A DNA stretch of 64,000 bases from Bacillus sp. CH30_1T (lineage in GTDB: Bacteria > Bacillota > Bacilli > Bacillales > Bacillaceae_B): contig NZ_VTUY01000001.1 of assembly GCF_008364765.1 (NCBI RefSeq), positions 125,526 to 189,525 of the forward strand. Direction: 5' to 3'. The position numbers and the translations under genes are program-made. Positions 59,298-64,000 of this stretch are shown here, piece after piece. The stretch's first letter is position 1; each line of letters begins with the position of its first letter. The notes below the pieces were generated by a model. The model searched no databases and was not told where the DNA came from. It was given only the letters and a program-made list of their open reading frames with translations.

Positions 59298-59939
59298 CTA
59301 TGGATATAATCGATTCTTCAACCATGTTTCTCCCTCTAATTCATAACGCAGTCTAATATGTTTACGGTCTTCATCAGCTTGCCAAAATTCCACTGAATCT
59401 GCTTCCACTCGATAGAAAGTCCAAAACGGATCTACCAGATCTGGATTCAGTCGTATCCTTTGGGTTTGCTTGCTTAAAGCCTCCTCCAATTCAAGCTGAT
59501 CTTTTAAAATTGTACTTTGTTTGCCCATGAGAGCAACTGCACGTGCCACTGTACCCCGCTTCAAAAAGTCTTTGGTGCTCTCGTCTTTTTCCATTTTCAT
59601 TGCTTTTCCACGTATCCTGACTTGTCTTCCGATGAGTGACCAGTAAAAAGTTAACGCAACATGAGGATTAGCCTCGATCTGTTTCCCTTTTTTACTTTGT
59701 GAGCTCGATGCAAAACACCAGCCTTTTTCATCAACATCTTTCAAAATAAGTACACGTGCATCCGGGAAACCGCAGCTATCTATTGTAGAAAGAGTCATGG
59801 AGTGAGGTTCACGAATGCCTTTATCAACCGCTAATTGAAACCATTCTAAAAACAGTTCATGTGGGGATTGGGGTGCATCATTTACATTGAAATAAGGGAA
59901 AGGTCCCATAAGTGTCTTTAAATTTCTTATCCTATTCAT
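59298..59939 (-). CDS. pdxH: Pyridoxamine 5'-phosphate oxidase
   Basis: 213 residues. The stretches EPHSMTLSTIDSCGFPDARV, VLILKDVDEKGWCFASSSQS, KKGKQIEANPHVALTFYWS and the C-terminal VEFWQADEDRKHIRLRYELE are those of FMN-dependent PdxH, which oxidises pyridoxamine or pyridoxine phosphate to pyridoxal 5'-phosphate in the salvage of vitamin B6. Full length. The start has TTGGAGGAGCATT upstream. Bacillus species that make B6 by PdxST do not need it for synthesis. A relative acting on another substrate cannot be excluded. Confidence 0.85.
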   Translation of the reverse strand: MNRIRNLKTLMGPFPYFNVNDAPQSPHELFLEWFQLAVDKGIREPHSMTLSTIDSCGFPDARVLILKDVDEKGWCFASSSQSKKGKQIEANPHVALTFYWSLIGRQVRIRGKAMKMEKDESTKDFLKRGTVARAVALMGKQSTILKDQLELEEALSKQTQRIRLNPDLVDPFWTFYRVEADSVEFWQADEDRKHIRLRYELEGETWLKNRLYP

Positions 59940-60226
59940 AATGCTCCTCCAATTCTCTACTAATAGATTTAGTATAATCTAATTTGGTAATCTACAAGTA
60001 TTTTTTTCACTTCAAATTAAGCACCCTCCTGTCTTTCCCCCTCTTCAACCATTATCATAAAATTCATTTTAATATATAGTTTTCTTTTCACCAATATTAA
60101 GAAAACCGAGACTTCCCGCCTACTTAATACTGATGAAATCTGCTAACTATCTCCCGTTTAATGAAATATTCAAACAATAACCGATCTTTTTTCCCAGGAA
60201 TGACTACCCTCCTGTTCTATCCTCTG
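59940..60226. other. Intergenic region between divergent pdxH and phoD
   Basis: AT-rich, without a reading frame of interest. The phoD promoter elements begin at 60227. Confidence 0.4.
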
Positions 60227-60268
60227 TTTACATTCATTTACAGCAACTTAAAAATGGTCTCCTATACT
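60227..60268 (+). promoter_or_regulatory. PhoP-type promoter of the phoD operon
   Basis: TTTACA (60227-60232), TTTACA (60237-60242) and TTAAAA (60248-60253) are direct repeats spaced 4-5 bases apart, the pattern of PhoP binding boxes (TTAACA-like) in Bacillus, followed by TATACT at 60263-60268 as -10. The start codon lies 44 bases beyond. Induction under phosphate limitation is therefore likely. Confidence 0.6.
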
Positions 60269-60311
60269 ATGAACTGTTCGATTCAATAGATTCATGAAGG
60301 GAGTCATCCGC

Positions 60312-62066
60312 ATGACAAATGAGAGATCGATGGAAAATTGGATTCAAAAGCTGAATGAAGAGACCTTACATAAAGGGGTTGACCGCCGCAGCTTCCTTCA
60401 AGGGGCGGGGAAAGTCGCCGGCATTTCTTTAGGAATGGCGATTGCTCAATCGATGGGCGGTTTCTCTGTCTCTGCAGAAGAAGCCGGGTTAGAGGATTAT
60501 CCGTTTTTACTTGGGGTAGCTTCTGGTGACCCGCTCCCGGACAGCGTCGTATTATGGACACGCTTAGCCATCGACCCCCTCAATGGCGGCGGCATGCCTG
60601 ATCGTAAGATTCCAGTGAAGTGGGAAATCGCGAAAGATGAACATTTCCATCGTATTGTTCAGCGCGGTACGGAAGTGGCAAGTCCGGCTCTTGCACACTC
60701 CGTTCATGCAGAAGTTGGGAACCTGGAAGCAGGTACGGTGTACTATTACCGGTTCAAAGTCGGGAAGGATGTCAGCCCGATCGGGAAAACGAAAACCCTT
60801 CCTGCCCTGAATGCAGACATCGCAAGCCTGACTTTTGCCTTTGCTTCCTGCCAGCAATATGAGCATGGCTATTATACTGCCTATAAGCACATGGCCAAAG
60901 AAGACCTTGATCTCGTTTTCCATCTTGGAGACTACATTTATGAATACGGTCCTGATGAGTATGTAGCAAGTACAGGAAATGTTCGACACCATAAAGGTCC
61001 TGAAATCCGTTCTTTGGAGGACTACCGGAACCGTCATGCTCAATATCGTTCAGACAGGGATTTACAGGCTGCTCATGCGGCTTTCCCCTGGGTTGTCACA
61101 TGGGATGACCATGAAGTGGAAAACAACTATGCCGACATGATTCCTGAAAAAGGCCAGTCTGTGGAAGAGTTCGTGCAACGGCGTGTGGCTGCCTACCAAG
61201 CCTACTATGAACATATGCCATTAAGAAGATCTTCGATGCCTCATGGGGCGGACATGCAGCTCTACCGTCAGTTCTCATACGGGAACTTAGCTAATTTCAT
61301 GGTTCTCGATTCCCGTCAGTATCGTTCTGATCAGGCGAATGGAGATAAAAGTTCTCCGCAGACGGAAGAATCCCTGGATCCTTCACGCACATTGTTAGGC
61401 GGCGAACAGGAACAATGGGTTCTTGATCATCTTGGCAAATCGGCTGCCTCCTGGAATGTACTTGCCCAGCAAATCTTTTTTGCCAAACGAAATTATGGTC
61501 CAAGCCCTGATCAACCTCGTTACAGTATGGATGGCTGGGATGGCTACACACCTGCAAGGGAGCGCATCACGGAATTTGCCCGTAAAGAAAACATGGATAA
61601 CTTGATTGTCCTGACAGGTGATGTACACGCGAACTGGGCTTCCAATATCCTTGCAGACTTTGATGATCCGTCTTCCAACATGCTTGGAGCTGAGTTTGTC
61701 GGCACGTCGATCACATCAGGAGGAAACGGGGCAGACAAGCGCGCTGACACGGACCGTATTCTTGCGCAGAATGAACATATTAAATTTTTCAACGACTATC
61801 GCGGGTATGTCCGCTGTCATGTCACGCCGACCCAGTGGAGAGCAGATTATCGTGTGGTTCCATTCGTCTCGAGTCCCGGGGCAGATATTTCTACCAGAGC
61901 TTCATTTGTATACGCAAAAGATTCAGAAGGACTGAAGGAAATATCAACGTCAACCGTTCCCCAAGGGAAACAGACGTCTTCTGAGGTGGAAGATGATCGT
62001 CATAAAGCGCACAACCGGGCACATAAAAAACAAGCCCAAAAAGGTAAACACATGCAAATGAACTAG
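60312..62066 (+). CDS. phoD: Alkaline phosphatase/phosphodiesterase PhoD, Tat-exported
   Basis: 584 residues from the ATG at 60312 (MTNERSMENWIQKLNEETLH), which has AAGGGAG upstream; the earlier ATG overlaps that site. The twin-arginine signal is DRRSFLQGAGKVAG (Arg near 25-26), so it is exported folded by the Tat system. Metal-binding segments include FAFASCQQYEHGYYTA, VFHLGDYIYEYG, VVTWDDHEVENNY and VLTGDVHANWAS, as in PhoD of Bacillus subtilis, a phosphodiesterase that degrades wall teichoic acid and other phosphoesters to save phosphate. A His/Lys-rich tail is unusual. Followed 19 bases later by tatC. Confidence 0.94.
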   Translation: MTNERSMENWIQKLNEETLHKGVDRRSFLQGAGKVAGISLGMAIAQSMGGFSVSAEEAGLEDYPFLLGVASGDPLPDSVVLWTRLAIDPLNGGGMPDRKIPVKWEIAKDEHFHRIVQRGTEVASPALAHSVHAEVGNLEAGTVYYYRFKVGKDVSPIGKTKTLPALNADIASLTFAFASCQQYEHGYYTAYKHMAKEDLDLVFHLGDYIYEYGPDEYVASTGNVRHHKGPEIRSLEDYRNRHAQYRSDRDLQAAHAAFPWVVTWDDHEVENNYADMIPEKGQSVEEFVQRRVAAYQAYYEHMPLRRSSMPHGADMQLYRQFSYGNLANFMVLDSRQYRSDQANGDKSSPQTEESLDPSRTLLGGEQEQWVLDHLGKSAASWNVLAQQIFFAKRNYGPSPDQPRYSMDGWDGYTPARERITEFARKENMDNLIVLTGDVHANWASNILADFDDPSSNMLGAEFVGTSITSGGNGADKRADTDRILAQNEHIKFFNDYRGYVRCHVTPTQWRADYRVVPFVSSPGADISTRASFVYAKDSEGLKEISTSTVPQGKQTSSEVEDDRHKAHNRAHKKQAQKGKHMQMN

Positions 62067-62085
62067 CACCAAGGAGGCTGAGGCC

Positions 62086-62850
62086 ATGAAAGATCGCAAC
62101 CAGCAGCTGATCGGACACTTGGAAGAACTCAGGAGCCGAGCCATTAAAACCGTACTCGCTTTCATTGGATTTCTTATAGTGGGGCTCGCTTTTATGAAAC
62201 CGATCTACGGGTGGCTGATCAGAGATTTAGACATGAAGCTTGCGATTCTCGGACCGAGTGACATTTTATGGGTGTACTTGATGATAGCCGCGGTCTTCTC
62301 ACTGGCTGCAACCATTCCTGTCGCTGCCTATCAAATTTGGCGGTTTGTCGCTCCAGGTCTGAGTCCAACAGAAAGAAAAGTCACCTTACGCTTCATACCA
62401 GCCTTGTTCTTTTTGTTCATATTCGGCATTGGGTTCGGTTACTTTTTACTTTTTCCGATCGTCCTGAATTTTTTAACCACCCTGTCAGCCGGCCAATTTG
62501 AAACGATGTTCACGGTGGAAAAGTACTTTCGATTTATGCTGCACCTTACACTACCTTTTGGCTTGTTATTTGAAATGCCTTTAGTGATCGTCTTTCTGAC
62601 GGTACTTGGCATTTTGGACCCGGCCAAATTGAAGAAATCAAGAAGGATCGCCTATTTTTTGCTGATTGTCATTTCCGTGTTGATTACGCCGCCGGATTTC
62701 CTTTCAGATGTACTCGTCATCCTGCCGCTTCTCCTTTTATATGAAATCAGCATTACATGTTCAACGATCGCTTATAAGAAACGCGCTTCTCAATCAGCAG
62801 ATTCCAATGCAGTTCAAGAAAATTTAGTTCTAAGGAGTGAAAAGACGTGA
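62086..62850 (+). CDS. tatC: Twin-arginine translocase subunit TatC
   Basis: 254 residues with six membrane helices. The N-terminal cytoplasmic HLEELRSRAIKTVLAFIGF and the FVAPGLSPTERK loop, which binds the twin-arginine motif, are conserved. The start follows AAGGAGGCTGAGGCC. In Bacillus subtilis phoD is followed by tatAd and tatCd; here tatC follows phoD directly with no tatA between them. The stop overlaps the GTG start of the next gene (GTGA). A TatA partner must be encoded outside the visible part. Confidence 0.95.
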   Translation: MKDRNQQLIGHLEELRSRAIKTVLAFIGFLIVGLAFMKPIYGWLIRDLDMKLAILGPSDILWVYLMIAAVFSLAATIPVAAYQIWRFVAPGLSPTERKVTLRFIPALFFLFIFGIGFGYFLLFPIVLNFLTTLSAGQFETMFTVEKYFRFMLHLTLPFGLLFEMPLVIVFLTVLGILDPAKLKKSRRIAYFLLIVISVLITPPDFLSDVLVILPLLLLYEISITCSTIAYKKRASQSADSNAVQENLVLRSEKT

Positions 62851-64000
62851 ATAAACACGATATGAACAGAAGAGACTTTCTGAAAGCAAGCGGGATCAGT
62901 ACAGCTGCCCTTGCCCTTGGTAGCACTGGATTGATGTCTTTCGGTGGAAATAAAGCATTTGCCGGCACATCCCAAAACAGGAAAGCGACTGGAGGCTATG
63001 GTCCCCTTGTCAAGGACCCTGGCGGCGTGATGGACCTTCCCCGCGGTTTCCAATACCGGATTATTTCAGAGGAAGGCAAAGCACTATCGGATGGCAGACC
63101 CGTCCCTGCCAAGTTCGATGGGATGGCCGCCTATAGTGGCCCCCATAACTCCACCATTCTCGTGAGAAATCATGAATTGAGCGGAAATAGTCAATACCCC
63201 GTGATTGGGAAAAATCCTTACCGTCGCGAAGAATCGGGTGGGACCACCTCCTTAGTCGTCGGCCCTAACCGCCAAGTCATGAAGGAATATGTCTCTTCTT
63301 CCGGTACTATCCGTAACTGCGCAGGCGGAGCGACTCCGTGGGGCACATGGCTCACGTGTGAAGAAACGCTGGAAGAAGGTCATGGCTATGTGTTTGAAGT
63401 AGATCCAAACAATCCTGAAGACAACATCTCGAAAACCCCGATCCGCGACATGGGTGCCTTTTCCCATGAAGCTACGGCCATTGACCCGGCAACAGGGATT
63501 GTCTATTTAACCGAAGACGCCGGTCCTAGTTATTTGTATCGCTACCTTCCTAACGACCGCAGTCAAAAGGTCGGTGCCCTGCAAAAAGGCGGAAAGCTTC
63601 AAGCGGCAGCATTCGAAGAGATGAGCAGAGACGAAACAAGCCATTTCCATACAGGTCAGAAATTCGGGATTGTATGGAAAGATGTAGATCCAGAAAAACC
63701 GACCCTTGATGCAGGCAGACATGGATGCATTGCCTTCAGCCGTCTGGAGGGAGCTTATTTTGAAGGCGGCGTGTTCTGGTTTGATGATACATCCGCCGGA
63801 GATAAAGATTTGGGCCGTGTGTACCGCTATATTCCGGCCACCAACACACTGGAGCTATTCTATGAATCTACAGCGCAAAATGATTTAGAAATGCCTGATA
63901 ATATTTGCATCACTCCCTGGGGAGACCTATGGATTGCTGAAGACGGCGGCGGAGTCGATCGTGTCATCGGGATGACACCAGAAGGCGAAACGTATGTGTT
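62847..64000 (+). CDS. PhoX-family phosphatase, Tat-exported (5' part, cut by window end)
   Basis: 384 codons are visible. The GTG start at 62847 overlaps the stop of tatC, with AAGGAGTGAAAAGAC upstream. The N-terminus has a twin-arginine signal, MNRRDFLKASGISTAALALG. Sequences such as GPHNSTILVRNHELSGNSQY, NCAGGATPWGTWLTCEE, FSHEATAIDP, EDAGPSYLYRYLP and DNICITPWGDLWIAEDGGG are typical of PhoX/DUF839 calcium- and iron-dependent alkaline phosphatases. The operon thus joins two Tat-dependent phosphatases with their own translocase subunit under a Pho-type promoter. The C-terminus is outside the window. Confidence 0.9.
   Translation, partial: MNKHDMNRRDFLKASGISTAALALGSTGLMSFGGNKAFAGTSQNRKATGGYGPLVKDPGGVMDLPRGFQYRIISEEGKALSDGRPVPAKFDGMAAYSGPHNSTILVRNHELSGNSQYPVIGKNPYRREESGGTTSLVVGPNRQVMKEYVSSSGTIRNCAGGATPWGTWLTCEETLEEGHGYVFEVDPNNPEDNISKTPIRDMGAFSHEATAIDPATGIVYLTEDAGPSYLYRYLPNDRSQKVGALQKGGKLQAAAFEEMSRDETSHFHTGQKFGIVWKDVDPEKPTLDAGRHGCIAFSRLEGAYFEGGVFWFDDTSAGDKDLGRVYRYIPATNTLELFYESTAQNDLEMPDNICITPWGDLWIAEDGGGVDRVIGMTPEGETYV

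Noticed and set aside
1-64000. tRNA, rRNA and common riboswitches
   Set aside because: No cloverleaf with conserved TTCRA loop, no rRNA motif and no convincing riboswitch core were found by eye in the intergenic regions.

Overview
The window looks like the chromosome of an endospore-forming member of the Bacillaceae. It is moderately AT-rich, ribosome binding sites are of the strong AGGAGG type, many starts are GTG or TTG, and it carries a gerA/gerB-type spore germination locus, YesM/YesN-type two-component genes, LplA-type lipoprotein transport and a PhoD/TatC pair. I cannot name a species. No rRNA, tRNA or CRISPR array was seen.

Layout. (1) 1-1748: spore germination genes, the gerB-type one cut by the window edge. 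(2) 2031-9690: a leftward operon for a mannose-family PTS that resembles the N-acetylgalactosamine AgaVW proteins, ending in a very large secreted GH31 glycosidase with CBM32, dockerin-like and cohesin-like modules. A strong promoter with a CcpA-type cre box in its spacer lies about 580 bases upstream of the first gene. (3) 10048-20963: a leftward fructan locus: sensor kinase, AraC-type response regulator and anchored binding protein, then (behind a cre box) two ABC permeases, a lipoprotein binding protein, a GH32 fructosidase and a fructokinase-like PfkB kinase. (4) 21384-28459: a scrappy region with an MFS transporter, gene fragments, a secreted M14 carboxypeptidase, degraded copies of a small gene, and many short hairpin repeats. 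(5) 28522-30981: an SPP1-phage-like replication cassette (initiator, G39P-like helicase loader, DnaB helicase). (6) 31189-50767: a defence island with an Mrr-type nuclease, a McrBC-like pair, an AbiH/leucine-rich/HsdR-C-terminal fusion, a full type I R-M operon headed by an extra half-size specificity subunit, a MazG-like pyrophosphohydrolase, and an EVE-HNH type IV-like enzyme. (7) 50867-59939: a NERD protein, an alpha/beta hydrolase, two near-identical LURP-one genes around a SHAEG-repeat/peptidase G2/SHOCT protein, a fused dihydroxyacetone kinase and PdxH. (8) 60227-64000: a Pho-box promoter, then phoD, tatC and a PhoX-family gene cut by the right edge.

The most unusual object is the protein at 38664-41462. 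It starts with AbiH motifs, continues with leucine-rich repeats, and ends in about 150 residues that align almost without gaps with the C-terminus of the HsdR encoded just upstream. In type I enzymes that region is implicated in docking HsdR on the methyltransferase, so the fusion may be an alternative effector recruited to the same HsdM/HsdS core. A second theme is a dispersed family of short hairpins built on GGGACGGTTCTCGTGC-like and GGGACAGGTCCC-like cores. They lie at gene ends and at the break points of truncated genes, and they have rewritten the termini of neighbouring genes.
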